A stretch of 60,868 bases of DNA, taken from the NCBI RefSeq assembly GCF_030546745.1, contig NZ_JAUOPD010000019.1, positions 1 to 60,868 of the forward strand. Direction: 5' to 3'. The stretch's first letter is position 1; every line of letters begins with the position of its first letter. The notes beneath the pieces are model-generated. The model was not told where the DNA came from, did not search any database, and saw only the letters and a list, made by a program, of their open reading frames with translations. Below are positions 42,658 through 52,785 of the stretch, piece by piece. The position numbers and the translations under genes were made by a program. Source of the stretch: Thalassotalea sp. 1_MG-2023 (GTDB taxonomy: Bacteria > Pseudomonadota > Gammaproteobacteria > Enterobacterales > Alteromonadaceae).

Positions 42658-45600
42658 ATGCAACATTCAACCTCCTTTTCATTAATGAAACAGCAATTAG
42701 AAAACCGCATCTTAATTCTTGATGGCGCTATGGGGACGATGATCCAAGCTTATAAATTGGAAGAACAAGATTATCGTGGTGAGCAATTTGCTGATTGGCA
42801 CCTAGATGTTAAAGGTAATAACGATATGCTGGTGTTATCGCAACCAGATATCATTAAAGCTATTCACAGCGAGTATCTTGCTGCAGGCGCTGATATTATT
42901 GAAACAAATACATTTAACGCCACTACCATCGCAATGGCTGATTATGATATGGAATCTCATAGTGCAGACATTAACAAAGTGGCTGCGGCATTAGCCCGCG
43001 AAGTCGCCGATGAATATACCGCCAAAGAACCACACAAACCACGTTTTGTTGCGGGTGTGTTGGGCCCAACAAATAGAACTTGTTCGATCTCTCCTGATGT
43101 AAATGACCCAGCGTATCGAAACGTCACTTTTGATCAATTAGTTGAAGCATATAAAGAGTCAACACATGCGCTTATTGAAGGTGGTTCAGATCTTATCTTA
43201 ATTGAAACTATCTTTGATACCTTAAATGCGAAAGCGGCTATATTTGCTGTTGAAACAGTATTTGAAGAGTTAGGCATTAAGTACCCCGTGATGATTTCGG
43301 GCACGATTACAGATGCGTCAGGCCGCACTTTATCAGGGCAAACAACTGAAGCATTTTATAACTCATTAAGGCATGCAAAACCTATATCGTTTGGTTTAAA
43401 TTGTGCCTTGGGGCCAGTTGAATTAAGGCAGTATGTGCAAGAAATGAGTCGAATTTGCGATTTTGCAGTATCAGCGCATCCTAATGCCGGTTTACCCAAT
43501 GCTTTTGGCGAATATGACTTTAGCGTTGAAGACATGAACACGCATGTAGAAGAATGGGCGCAATCGGGCTTTTTAAATATTATCGGTGGTTGTTGTGGAA
43601 CTACACCTGAACATATTAAAGGTATGGCTGAAACAGTTGCGAAAATTGAACCTCGTGCAATTAGTACTAAAAATATTGCCTGTCGATTATCAGGTTTAGA
43701 AGCACTGACGATTGATAAAGATTCATTATTCGTTAATGTCGGTGAACGAACGAATGTGACAGGTTCTGCTGTTTTCCGTCGATTAATTACCGAAGAAAAC
43801 TATGAACAGGCCATTGCTGTTGCACTTCAACAAGTTGAAAACGGCGCACAAATAATTGATATCAACATGGATGAAGGCATGTTGGATTCACAAGCTGCAA
43901 TGGTTAAATTTTTGAATTTGATAGCCGGTGAACCTGATATTGCTAAAGTGCCGATCATGCTCGATTCGTCTAAATGGGACATTTTAGAAGCAGGATTAAA
44001 GTGTATACAGGGCAAAGGGGTAGTTAATTCAATTTCATTAAAAGAAGGTGAAGATCAATTTAGGCATCAAGCTAAGTTACTCAGACGTTATGGCGCGGCA
44101 GTTATAGTGATGGCGTTTGATGAAACAGGTCAAGCTGATACCCGAAAGCGTAAATATGAAATTTGTCACCGTGCATACCATATTCTTGTTGATGAAATAG
44201 GCTTTCCAGCAGAAGATATTATTTTTGATCCTAATATTTTTGCTGTTGCTACAGGTATTGATGAACACAATAATTATGCGGTCGACTTTATTGAAGCGGT
44301 AGGCGATATTAAACAAAACTTACCTCATGCAATGATTTCAGGTGGTGTATCTAACGTTTCATTTTCGTTCAGAGGGAATAACCCAGTTCGTGAAGCAATA
44401 CATGCTGTGTTTCTCTACCATGCGATAAAAAATGGTATGGATATGGGGATAGTAAATGCAGGGCAACTGGCGATTTACTCAGATTTACCGACAGATCTAA
44501 AAACCGCCGTCGAAGATGTTATCCAAAATAGTGATGACGGAGCAACGGAACGATTACTTGACCTTGCTGAAAAGTTCCGTGGTCAAGGGGGGACAAAAGA
44601 CAGTAAAGTTGATCTATCTTGGCGAGAACTCCCTGTAATAAAGCGACTTGAACATGCATTAGTAAAAGGGATAAATGAATTTATTATCACAGATACTGAA
44701 GAAGCGAGAATTGAAGCGAAGAGGCCGTTAGATGTAATTGAAGGGCCATTAATGGATGGCATGAATGTTGTCGGCGATTTATTTGGCGCAGGTGAAATGT
44801 TTTTGCCGCAAGTAGTGAAATCTGCACGAGTGATGAAACAAGCGGTTGCTCATTTAAACCCTTATATTGAAGCTGAAAAAACCGAAGCTCGTTCAAATGG
44901 TAAAGTACTCTTAGCGACGGTAAAAGGTGACGTTCACGATATAGGCAAAAATATTGTGGGTGTAGTTTTACAGTGTAATAACTTTGATATTATTGATTTA
45001 GGCGTGATGGTTTCATGTGATGACATATTGCGCGTAGCCAAAGAAGAAAATGTGGATGTAATTGGCTTATCAGGTTTGATCACGCCATCATTAGATGAAA
45101 TGGTGCATGTGGCAAAAGAAATGGAACGTCAAGGCTTCAATTTACCTTTACTCATAGGGGGCGCTACTACGTCGAAGGCGCACACAGCAGTAAAAATTGA
45201 ACATCAGTATAAAGAGCCTGTGGTTTACGTGCCTAATGCTTCTCGATCAGTTTCCGTTGTTAGTAATTTATTATCGGCAGAGTTACGTACAGACTTTATC
45301 GCAAGACAAGATAAAGAATATGAAAAAGTACGTGAACGCCACTATAAAAAAGGACCTCGTTCAAGCTTGATCACTTTAGAGCAAGCACGAAGTAATCCTG
45401 CGCCAATTAGTTTTGACAATTACACCCCAAAAAAGCCAAACCAACTAGGGATCACAGTACTTGATTCACTTGATTTAAACATTGTGCGTAATTATATCGA
45501 TTGGACACCATTTTTCATGACTTGGCAGTTATCAGGAAAATATCCACTGATATTGAAGCATGAAGTGGTAGGTGAAGAGGCAACGAAGTTATTCAATGAC

Positions 45601-46350
45601 GCTAATGCCATGATTGATGATGTGATTGCCAATAATAAATTACAAGCTAAAGCTGTTTTTGGTTTATTCCCCGCTTATCGTGAACAAGATGATTTATGGG
45701 TGTTTGAAGATGAAGCGAAAGAAACCCCATTGATGCGTTTACACCAGTTAAGACAACAGAGTAAGAAACCTTCAGGTCAGTTTAATCGGTGTTTAGCTGA
45801 TTATGTCGCTGATAAAGACAGTGGCGTTGCTGATTATATGGGAGCATTTGCGGTTTCCGCGGGGTTTGGTATCGAAGCGCTTACTAAAGCATTTGATGCT
45901 GAGCATGACGATTATAATAGCATCTTAATTAAAGCCGTTGCTGATCGCTTGGCTGAAGCCTCTGCAGAATATCTTCATGAAAAAATTCGAACAGAATATT
46001 GGGGCTATGCAGCGGATGAGTCTTTAGCGAATGAAGACTTGATCCGTGAAAAATACCAAGGTATTCGTCCTGCGCCTGGTTATCCTGCTTGTCCTGATCA
46101 CACTGAAAAAGGCATGTTATGGAATTTACTAAATGTTGAAGAAAACATCGGTATGGAACTTACATCAAGTTATGCAATGTGGCCTGGCGCTGCTGTTAGT
46201 GGTTGGTATTTTGCACACCCTGACAGTAAATACTTTGCTGTTGCTAAGGTAGCAAAAGACCAAGTATTAGACTACGCTGCGCGTAAAGAAATGACCATTG
46301 AACAAGCGGAACGTTGGTTGTCTGCGAACTTAGATTACGAACCCGGTTAA
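42658..46350 (+). CDS. metH: Cobalamin-dependent methionine synthase
   Basis: MetH (1230 residues) transfers a methyl group from methyltetrahydrofolate to homocysteine through cobalamin. Four modules are visible in order: the homocysteine domain with zinc Cys in GLNCALG and [12 protein letters not shown], the pterin domain ([18 protein letters not shown]), the B12 domain with the cobalt ligand in [12 protein letters not shown], and the C-terminal reactivation domain ([37 protein letters not shown]). It is complete. It sits with metA behind MetJ boxes, so the unit joins the first and last steps of methionine synthesis. This enzyme requires B12. Confidence 0.98.
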   Translation: MQHSTSFSLMKQQLENRILILDGAMGTMIQAYKLEEQDYRGEQFADWHLDVKGNNDMLVLSQPDIIKAIHSEYLAAGADIIETNTFNATTIAMADYDMESHSADINKVAAALAREVADEYTAKEPHKPRFVAGVLGPTNRTCSISPDVNDPAYRNVTFDQLVEAYKESTHALIEGGSDLILIETIFDTLNAKAAIFAVETVFEELGIKYPVMISGTITDASGRTLSGQTTEAFYNSLRHAKPISFGLNCALGPVELRQYVQEMSRICDFAVSAHPNAGLPNAFGEYDFSVEDMNTHVEEWAQSGFLNIIGGCCGTTPEHIKGMAETVAKIEPRAISTKNIACRLSGLEALTIDKDSLFVNVGERTNVTGSAVFRRLITEENYEQAIAVALQQVENGAQIIDINMDEGMLDSQAAMVKFLNLIAGEPDIAKVPIMLDSSKWDILEAGLKCIQGKGVVNSISLKEGEDQFRHQAKLLRRYGAAVIVMAFDETGQADTRKRKYEICHRAYHILVDEIGFPAEDIIFDPNIFAVATGIDEHNNYAVDFIEAVGDIKQNLPHAMISGGVSNVSFSFRGNNPVREAIHAVFLYHAIKNGMDMGIVNAGQLAIYSDLPTDLKTAVEDVIQNSDDGATERLLDLAEKFRGQGGTKDSKVDLSWRELPVIKRLEHALVKGINEFIITDTEEARIEAKRPLDVIEGPLMDGMNVVGDLFGAGEMFLPQVVKSARVMKQAVAHLNPYIEAEKTEARSNGKVLLATVKGDVHDIGKNIVGVVLQCNNFDIIDLGVMVSCDDILRVAKEENVDVIGLSGLITPSLDEMVHVAKEMERQGFNLPLLIGGATTSKAHTAVKIEHQYKEPVVYVPNASRSVSVVSNLLSAELRTDFIARQDKEYEKVRERHYKKGPRSSLITLEQARSNPAPISFDNYTPKKPNQLGITVLDSLDLNIVRNYIDWTPFFMTWQLSGKYPLILKHEVVGEEATKLFNDANAMIDDVIANNKLQAKAVFGLFPAYREQDDLWVFEDEAKETPLMRLHQLRQQSKKPSGQFNRCLADYVADKDSGVADYMGAFAVSAGFGIEALTKAFDAEHDDYNSILIKAVADRLAEASAEYLHEKIRTEYWGYAADESLANEDLIREKYQGIRPAPGYPACPDHTEKGMLWNLLNVEENIGMELTSSYAMWPGAAVSGWYFAHPDSKYFAVAKVAKDQVLDYAARKEMTIEQAERWLSANLDYEPG

Positions 46351-46391
46351 AGGAAATATCGTTAGCGATTAATATCAAATTCTTCGCATAA

Positions 46392-46420
46392 AAAAAACCG
46401 GCATATTCTGCCGGTTTTTT
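46392..46420. terminator. Bidirectional terminator between metH and the M13 peptidase
   Basis: A perfect 12-bp stem AAAAAACCGGCA (46392-46403) and TGCCGGTTTTTT (46409-46420). The A and T runs serve both converging genes. Confidence 0.94.
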
Positions 46421-46440
46421 GTTTACTTACTTTTTGTATA

Positions 46441-48540
46441 TTACCAAATACGTACGCGATCTTCTGGTGCTAAATAAAGCTTATCGCCTTCTTTAACATC
46501 GAATGCTTTATACCAAGCGTCGTGGTTTCGTGGTGCAAGAGCACGGAAACGTCCTGGTGCATGTGTACCTGCACGAAGTTGGCTCAACATACTTTTCTCA
46601 GTACGTTTTTCTTTCCATACTTGTGCCCAAGCAAGAAAGAAACGTTGATCACCGGTTAGTCCATCAATGATAGGCGCTTCTTTACCGTTTAAGCTTAATT
46701 TATAAGCATGGTATGCCATTGCGATACCGCCAACATCACCAATGTTTTCACCTAGGCTGTTTCGGCCATTGACAAAGTTTTCTGGAATAGGTTCGTACTT
46801 GTTATATTGTTCAGCAAGTTGATCAGCTTTTGCATCGAATGCTGCACGATCTTCGTCTGTCCACCAATTACGTTGAATACCCTTAGCATCTGATTTTGAC
46901 CCTTGGTCATCAAAGCCATGACCCATTTCGTGACCAATTACTGCACCAATTCCGCCGTAGTTTACTGCAGGATCTGCGTTTGGATCGAAAAATGGTGGTT
47001 GTAATATTGCTGCTGGGAATACAATTTCATTAAATGAACTGTTGTAATAGGCGTTAACTTGTTGTGGTGTCATGCCCCAGCGATTACGATCAGTTTTTTC
47101 TAATTCTTTGGCTGCACTGTCAGCACGGAAGAATTGACGAATGTTTTTAATATTGCCAAGTAAGTCTTTACTTGAGATTTCAAGACCGTCAAATGATTGC
47201 CATACATCAGGGTAACCAATTTTTGGGTTGAATGCGGCTAATTTTTCATGGGCGTTTACTTTTGTTTCTTCGCCCATCCAATCTAAACCATCAATACGCT
47301 CGCCCATGGCTTTGCGTAAATTTTCAACTAACTCAGACATTTGCTGTTTAGATGACTCAGGAAAGTATTTATCAACATACACTTTACCAATGGCAAAACC
47401 AAGAGATTGCGTACCAGACATTTGAGCGACAGCACGTTTCCAACGAGGACGAGGCTCTTGTTGGCCGCGTAACTCAGTACCGTAAAATTTGAAGTTAGCT
47501 GCGTAGATGTCTTCAGCGAGTAATGATGAGTTATTAGAGATAGTATGGTAAGTCATATAGTCTTTCCATACACTTAACTCTTCTTCATTAATTAAACTGA
47601 TCATCGCCTTAACAGGCTCTGGCTGTGAAATATTCAACTGAGGAACTTTATATTCTGTTTGTGCAAAGTATAAATCCCAGTTAAAACCAGGGTATTCTTT
47701 TGATAAGTTAGCACGTTCAATTTGGTTTAACGTTAAATCGCGATTACGACGTTTTTCTCGTGGCCAGTGACCTTCGGCAATTTTTGTTTCCAATGCTAAA
47801 ATGGCTTTGGCTTTTTCTTCACCGTTTTCAACGCCAGCAAAGGCAAGCATTTCAGCTATATGAGCGACATAAGCTGCGCGTGTTTTTTCAAAGCGTTCGC
47901 TGTCTACTAAGTAATATGAACGATCTGGCATGCCTAATCCACTTGCACCAATAGACATTTCATATTTATCTGGGTCTAAACGGTTAAACCACATACCACC
48001 ACTTAATGGGCTTGTAGTACCGGTTAACCACGCTTGACCGAACATTTTTGTTAAATCATCAACAGAATCAACGGCTGTAATATCATCTAGAGTAGATTGA
48101 ATAGGTGACAGTCCAAGTTTGTTGATGGTTTCAACATCCATGTAACTGTGATAAAAATCAGCTACTTTCTGCTCTTCAGCATTTAAGTTTTCGCGTGAAG
48201 TTACATCATCAATTATTTCTTTTACTTGTTTTTCGCTGCGTTCTGCTAACGCGTTAAATGCGCCATAGCGAGTTTTATCTGCTGGCATTTCGTAATTATC
48301 GTACCAATTGCCACTAGCATACATGAAGAAGTCGTCGCCTGGTTTAACGGTAAGGTTACGAGCAGTTAAATCAACACCGAATGAACCTAGTTCAGCTTTG
48401 GCTGTTGTGCTAGTTTCTGCGGTACTTTCTGTCGTATTTTCAACGCTAGCTTCTTGGCTAACGGTCGTTGAGGTCGTTTGTTCGCTACATGCGCTTAGCA
48501 AAATTGTAGCGATAGAAATGGCTAAAAGTGATTTTTTCAT
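46441..48540 (-). CDS. M13 family (neprilysin/PepO-like) zinc metallopeptidase lipoprotein
   Basis: The 699-residue protein starts with a lipoprotein signal (lipobox LLSACSEQ, Cys18) and a Thr/Ser/Glu-rich linker. The C-terminal catalytic domain has the zinc motif GHEMGHGFDDQGS, ENIGDVGG with the third zinc ligand Glu, the substrate motif NAYYNSSFNEIVFPAAIL, and the family end VRIW. M13 enzymes cut short peptides outside the cytoplasm. It is complete, with its promoter region on the minus strand after 48540. Confidence 0.95.
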   Translation of the reverse strand: MKKSLLAISIATILLSACSEQTTSTTVSQEASVENTTESTAETSTTAKAELGSFGVDLTARNLTVKPGDDFFMYASGNWYDNYEMPADKTRYGAFNALAERSEKQVKEIIDDVTSRENLNAEEQKVADFYHSYMDVETINKLGLSPIQSTLDDITAVDSVDDLTKMFGQAWLTGTTSPLSGGMWFNRLDPDKYEMSIGASGLGMPDRSYYLVDSERFEKTRAAYVAHIAEMLAFAGVENGEEKAKAILALETKIAEGHWPREKRRNRDLTLNQIERANLSKEYPGFNWDLYFAQTEYKVPQLNISQPEPVKAMISLINEEELSVWKDYMTYHTISNNSSLLAEDIYAANFKFYGTELRGQQEPRPRWKRAVAQMSGTQSLGFAIGKVYVDKYFPESSKQQMSELVENLRKAMGERIDGLDWMGEETKVNAHEKLAAFNPKIGYPDVWQSFDGLEISSKDLLGNIKNIRQFFRADSAAKELEKTDRNRWGMTPQQVNAYYNSSFNEIVFPAAILQPPFFDPNADPAVNYGGIGAVIGHEMGHGFDDQGSKSDAKGIQRNWWTDEDRAAFDAKADQLAEQYNKYEPIPENFVNGRNSLGENIGDVGGIAMAYHAYKLSLNGKEAPIIDGLTGDQRFFLAWAQVWKEKRTEKSMLSQLRAGTHAPGRFRALAPRNHDAWYKAFDVKEGDKLYLAPEDRVRIW

Positions 48541-48751
48541 AGAGGTCTCTTATCGTTTTTATAAGTCATTTTTACGCTACTTATAATGGCGACTAGCCCA
48601 ATAAAGTCAACCTTGAACCGCTAAGTAACCTAATTGATAAGATTAATCACCGATTTTTGCGTGATATAATAAACAAAAACAAGTAAGTACCTTGGATATA
48701 CTCCGCCATATTCGCTCAAGAGCGAAATGAATTACATGGGTTTTGTAACTT

Positions 48752-49162
48752 TTATTGTACTTTTTGCCAAATTTCATACTCAACGCGTTTGCCATCATGC
48801 CAGCGTGAGTTATGCCATTGGTTATTTTTCATCTCATAATGAAAGGTGTATACACCATTACCCTCTAAAGGGTATGACGCCATACTTGGCTTTTCGCTGT
48901 AGGTGGTGTTAGTAAATTGATAACTACCTGTGCCTGCGGCCCAAAATTTATCTTGTGAAAAAGTAACGAAGCTAAAATGCTTTTCACCAATGACCTTTTG
49001 AGAGCGTATGCCGATTGATTGGTAGACGATTGTTTCATTTTCATTATTTACATATTCACCTGACACTAATTGCCAGGTGCCAATAAATGGATTGTTAGTT
49101 GCCCAAGCACCTATTGATGCAGTGGCTAAAACTAGGGTTAAAAGCGTAAGGTTTAATTTCAT
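48752..49162 (-). CDS. Small secreted lipocalin-like protein
   Basis: The 136-residue protein has a signal peptide (cut after ASIGAWA, near residue 21) and then FIGTWQLVSGEYVNNENETIVYQ, typical of the first strand of lipocalin-like domains (DUF4488 type). The remainder is rich in beta-strand patterns with many aromatic residues and ends KRVEYEIWQKV. Function unknown; such proteins may bind small hydrophobic molecules. It lies downstream of the radA pseudogene on the same strand. Confidence 0.75.
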   Translation of the reverse strand: MKLNLTLLTLVLATASIGAWATNNPFIGTWQLVSGEYVNNENETIVYQSIGIRSQKVIGEKHFSFVTFSQDKFWAAGTGSYQFTNTTYSEKPSMASYPLEGNGVYTFHYEMKNNQWHNSRWHDGKRVEYEIWQKVQ

Positions 49163-49199
49163 CGCAGCTTCCTTGTGTACATTGTTATTTGATTATTTG

Positions 49200-49869
49200 T
49201 TAAATGACTTCTAATGCGTCGCTATTTTTTTTTACCCCAATAACTTCCATCCCTTCAATACGGTCTTTAGGCATATTTGCAAAAGGTACAATGGCGCGTT
49301 TAAAGCCATGCTTTGCCGCCTCGTTAATTCGCTCTTGGCCACTGGGTACTGGCCTAATTTTTCCAGATAAACCTACTTCACCAAATACCACTAAATCTTG
49401 TGGCAACGCTTTATCCCGAAAGCTTGACAATAGCGCTAACATGAGTGCTAAGTCAACACTGGTTTCAGATACTTTACACCACCAACAACATTGACAAAAA
49501 CATCTGGGTCATTCATTTGTAAGCCGCCATGACGGTTTAAAATAGCCAATAGCATAGCAAGTCGATTTTGCTCTGCGCCAACAGCGACTCTGCGTGGGTT
49601 ACCTAGGGCTGAATGATCAACAAGTGCTTGAATTTCAACTAACAATGGCCTTGTTCCTTCCCAAAGTACCATAACGATACTTCCTGGCGTTTGTTCTTCA
49701 CTTCGGGTGAGGAAAATGGCTGATGGATTTTTAACTTCTTTTAGACCCGTACCCGTCATGGCAAACACGCCTAATTCATTTACTGCGTCAAAGCGGTTTT
49801 TATTACCACGTAAGGTACGATAACGCGAGTCAGTACTGCCTTCTAGCATAATAGAGCAATAATACAGTG
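49200..49869 (-). pseudogene. radA: radA pseudogene (C-terminal half, frameshifted)
   Basis: The frames 49849-49448 and 49442-49200 together match the second half of RadA, the ATP-dependent branch-migration protein: DSRYRTLRGNKNRF, VNELGVFAMT, LVEIQALVDHS and AEQNRLAMLLAILNRHGGLQMNDPDVFVNVVGGVK, then after a shift LPQDLVVFGEVGLSGKIRPVPSGQERINEAAKHGF. One base is missing near 49472. Restoring it (AAAG-G-TATCT) rejoins the frame as VK-V-SETSVDLALMLALL. The KNRFG motif reads KNRFD. Everything before about residue 235, including the zinc finger and Walker A, is absent: the homology stops at 49869, where an IS3-like end begins. Confidence 0.93.
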
Positions 49870-49969
49870 TGTAACGGTCTAAATATTCAGGACACCTTGT
49901 TAGAGGTATTATTACCCTTAACTAACGAGGTTAAATATGACAAGAAGAACGTTCACACCAAACCTTTGA
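49870..49969 (+). mobile_element. IS3-like insertion sequence remnant 1 (left end and orfA start)
   Basis: It begins TGTAACGGT (49870-49878), contains TTGTTAGAGGTATTATTA (49897-49914) and then the first codons of an IS3-type orfA, MTRRTFTP, before a stop at 49967-49969. The same left end is found at 51945 in the same orientation. All the rest of the element is gone. It abuts the broken radA exactly. Confidence 0.72.
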
Positions 49970-50087
49970 TAAAACTGTTAACATTGTTGAAGAACACTTT
50001 TTAACAAGCTCATATGAAAAAGTCGTTAATATTTTTGGTCGATTTCAGCAAGAGTCTATCGCTTTGGGACTGAGTGAGTTGAGGTAG
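49962..50087 (+). pseudogene. Fragment of an unknown gene fused to the IS remnant
   Basis: The frame TFDKTVNIVEEHFLTSS, then YEKVVNIFGRFQQESIALGLSELR, reads open for 41 codons and ends in TAG at 50085-50087. It has no start of its own: upstream it runs into IS3-like sequence in a different frame. It looks like the C-terminal end of a helical protein whose front was removed. I do not recognise the family. The next reading frame starts 4 bases later. Confidence 0.45.
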
Positions 50088-50090
50088 TTA

Positions 50091-50376
50091 TGTTGACTGT
50101 TGAAAAATTTAAGGAACGCTGGAGCAGCCTAACCAATCGGATTGGCTACATGTCGTGGTTGGTGTTAACAATGCAAACCAATTTTATATTGTTGGTAGTG
50201 GTGGTTTGAGAAATACAATTAGTACACCTATAGAAAGTTATTTGCCTGAAATTAAGGTGTGGATAATTAGCCAGATGAACTCTGGTGAACTAATTAAAAA
50301 TGAAAAGAAAAGTCTTTTGCTCGATAGAAATATTTTGGTTCAATATATATCTATTCCCTCATCTAACACGAAATAA
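50091..50376 (+). pseudogene. Unknown small gene, probably frameshifted
   Basis: An ATG at 50091 starts MLTVEKFKERW. One frame over, the sequence LEQPNQSDWLHVVVGVNNAN continues to QFYIVGSGGLRNTISTPIES and ends at 50376 after about 90 codons. A one-base change near 50117 would join them into MLTVEKFKERLEQPNQSDW. A GTG at 50155 could also start a shorter 73-residue version. I do not recognise the product. It lies just before the second radA and after the fragment at 49962-50087. Confidence 0.45.
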
Positions 50377-50542
50377 ATTATAAAATAAATTTAGCACTCA
50401 TATACTCAATATTTACAGCTGTACAAATAAACAGTAAACTATTCTAAAAGCTTAATTATAAACATTAAGCAGAGGATAAAAAGTTACTGAAACAATACCT
50501 AATTATTCCTTATTAGATATGTAGTTAGATCACGAGATTAAA

Positions 50543-51937
50543 ATGACTAAGAAAAACAATACCCAATATATATGCCAGGAATGCGGAGAAAATCACAGCA
50601 GGTGGTTAGGTAAATGCTCATGTGGTGCTTGGAATAGTATAATCGAATTCAAAGAGAGCAAAACAGTTACACAACGCACTCCTAGTTCTAAAAAACATCA
50701 AGGTTATTCAAAGCAAGATGCTAAGGTTGAAAGTCTTAGTAAAGTTTCTGACACTAATTTAACTAGATTCGATAGTGGAAGTTCAGAATTCAATCGAGTA
50801 TTAGGCGGAGGAATTGTTGAAGCTTCTGTCATATTGGTAGCTGGTGATCCAGGTGCTGGCAAAAGTACATTACTAATAAAAACGTGCTCTGTTCTTAGTA
50901 AAATAGGTAAAGCTTTATACACCTCTGGTGAAGAATCAAAAAATCAAGTCCGTGATCGAGGTATTAGATTGCAGCTTGATATTAACGATATCGACATAAT
51001 GAATTCAGGGGATGTTGAGTTAATCTGTGATGTCGCTGTAGCAGACGGATATAAGTTTTTAATCATTGATTCTATTCAAACGGCATTTGTTAGTTCCCTT
51101 TCAAATGCTCCCGGAGGCATAACGCAAGTTAAAGAGTCTGCCGCCATTCTCAACCGCTTAGCAAAAGAACATGGCATAACAGTAATTTTAGTATGTCACG
51201 TTTCTAAATCAGGCGATATGGCGGGTCCAAAAGTATTAGAACATATTGGCGACACTATGTGTAAAATTGAGTGCGAATTAGACAGTAAGTTCCGTACCTT
51301 ACGTGCGTCAAAAAATCGTTTTGGCGATACAACGGAAGTTGGGACATTTGCTATGACCGCGACAGGCATGAAAGATGTTTTGAACCCATCGGCAATATTT
51401 TTAGAAAAAGGCGGCTTAGAATCAAGTGGTAACATGGCATATGCTTCAAACGATGGCGGCAGAACATTACTAATTAACATTCAATCACTGGTAACAAAGT
51501 CTTATGGAGAGGTACCTGTACGAGGCGGCGTTGGATTTGATTACAAGCGCATGTCTATGCTGCTAGCCATAATTCGTAATAGAATGAATGTTAATATTGG
51601 CGGTAATGACATTTACGTTAATGTAGTTTCTGGGGTTAATTTAACCAAAGATGTAGGTGCTGATCTTCCGCTCGTTTTAGCCATGATTTCATCACAAAAT
51701 GACTCTGTACTTCCTTCTAATGCGATAGCATTTGGTGAAATAGGTCTTTCAGGTGAGATCAGACCTGTACCGTCAGGCGAAGAACGAGTTAAAGAAGCTA
51801 TTCGCAATGACTTCAAAACAATAATACTACCAAAGAGAAATTATAATCCTAGGTTAGAAACCGAAGGAGTTACTATTATTCCTTTATCAAGCGTATCAGA
51901 ACTTCATACTATTTTTGATGTTAAAAAAATCAACTAA
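50543..51937 (+). CDS. radA: Second, divergent RadA (complete)
   Basis: The 464-residue protein covers all of RadA: zinc finger, Walker A GDPGAGKST (101-109), Walker B FLIIDSIQT, an intact KNRFG motif (257-261) and the Lon-like C-terminal domain with VNVVSGVNLTKDVGADLPLVLA and FGEIGLSGEIRPVPSGEER. RadA extends strand exchange by branch migration. The zinc finger is odd: Cys11, Cys14, Cys25, Cys27, so the second pair is CSC rather than CxxC. The sequence differs greatly from the native radA remnant 700 bases away on the other strand, so it is an import and not a duplicate. It lies between two IS3-like remnants. Confidence 0.93.
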   Translation: MTKKNNTQYICQECGENHSRWLGKCSCGAWNSIIEFKESKTVTQRTPSSKKHQGYSKQDAKVESLSKVSDTNLTRFDSGSSEFNRVLGGGIVEASVILVAGDPGAGKSTLLIKTCSVLSKIGKALYTSGEESKNQVRDRGIRLQLDINDIDIMNSGDVELICDVAVADGYKFLIIDSIQTAFVSSLSNAPGGITQVKESAAILNRLAKEHGITVILVCHVSKSGDMAGPKVLEHIGDTMCKIECELDSKFRTLRASKNRFGDTTEVGTFAMTATGMKDVLNPSAIFLEKGGLESSGNMAYASNDGGRTLLINIQSLVTKSYGEVPVRGGVGFDYKRMSMLLAIIRNRMNVNIGGNDIYVNVVSGVNLTKDVGADLPLVLAMISSQNDSVLPSNAIAFGEIGLSGEIRPVPSGEERVKEAIRNDFKTIILPKRNYNPRLETEGVTIIPLSSVSELHTIFDVKKIN

Positions 51938-51944
51938 AAAAACT

Positions 51945-52100
51945 TGTAACGGTATAATTTAACTAGAGACTTTGTTAGAGGTATTATTAATACAAATAGC
52001 GAGATCAAAATCCCGAATAAAATTTTATCAGCATAGTTTAAACGAGAGTGCGCGGAGTTAGTCGTTAACTACGGCTACAAACATCGTGATGCAGCTAAAC
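51945..52100 (+). mobile_element. IS3-like insertion sequence remnant 2 (left end and orfA part)
   Basis: It begins TGTAACGGT (51945-51953) and contains the same 18-mer TTGTTAGAGGTATTATTA (51972-51989) as remnant 1. After a degraded start it encodes FKRECAELVVNYGYKHRDAA (from 52037), a clear IS3-family OrfA (helix-turn-helix) sequence that follows a stop at 52034-52036. The orientation is the same as remnant 1. The rest of the transposase is not present. Confidence 0.8.
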
Positions 52101-52785
52101 GAGGTGGCATAGTTAATCTAACCAATTATTTATAGTTTATAACTCGCTTAGGGGCACAAAGTGAGATAGGTCTTACGGCAAGTATGTACTGTGAGAACAA
52201 CCGATTAGCGCAACACATTTATTAAACTTTCTGTTAGCTATGCACACTCTCTCAATTTACTCTCAAGCTCTAGCCGACGGAAATGGCTAATTGAATTATC
52301 TCGATATTACAACTCTTTCTTCATCAAAAGCTAATGGTGACAGGTTGAGTAGTTTTATACTTTCTTATTAGGTAAAGGACTCCTTTCGAAACTATTATAA
52401 TTTGCACCGTGACCTAGTGTGTATCAAATGTAATTTTCGCAGGAAATGAGCATGCAGTTTTATTTGCAATTTTTCAGCATTATCTGTGTTCTAGTTGCTC
52501 CTCTTGACAGAATAATATCGCCATTTTGTATTGAATCTGCTGGCTTGATTCTAACCTGTAAGTCATTGTTTTTTAATTTGCATAGCGCATACGCAAAGTA
52601 AGGCATCGTTTCTAATTTTTTGATATGAAGAACATTTTCTTCTTATTGAAAAGAAAGACGCCTTATGAGATTCTTGTATTGAACAATGAGGGCTTAGCTT
52701 TGGCATGTCCTCGCAAGTTTTGTCTACAATAGTTGATAATTTGTGTTCTTCATACAAATAATTTGTACCAAGTTAACCAAGGAAG
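52101..52785. other. Gene-free region between IS remnant and the peptide locus
   Basis: I see no convincing gene in these 685 bases. Base use is AT-rich with many stops in all frames. A minus-strand 64-codon frame (52563-52757) has no recognisable content. This fits decayed mobile DNA plus the promoter region of the phosphopantetheinyl transferase gene. Confidence 0.5.

Noticed and set aside
48711-48726. Hairpin TTCGCT-CAAG-AGCGAA as a terminator
   Set aside because: The stem is short and no T run follows on either strand; left unannotated.
52563-52757. Minus-strand 64-codon frame before the phosphopantetheinyl transferase
   Set aside because: No ribosome site, no recognisable sequence, and it sits in decayed DNA.
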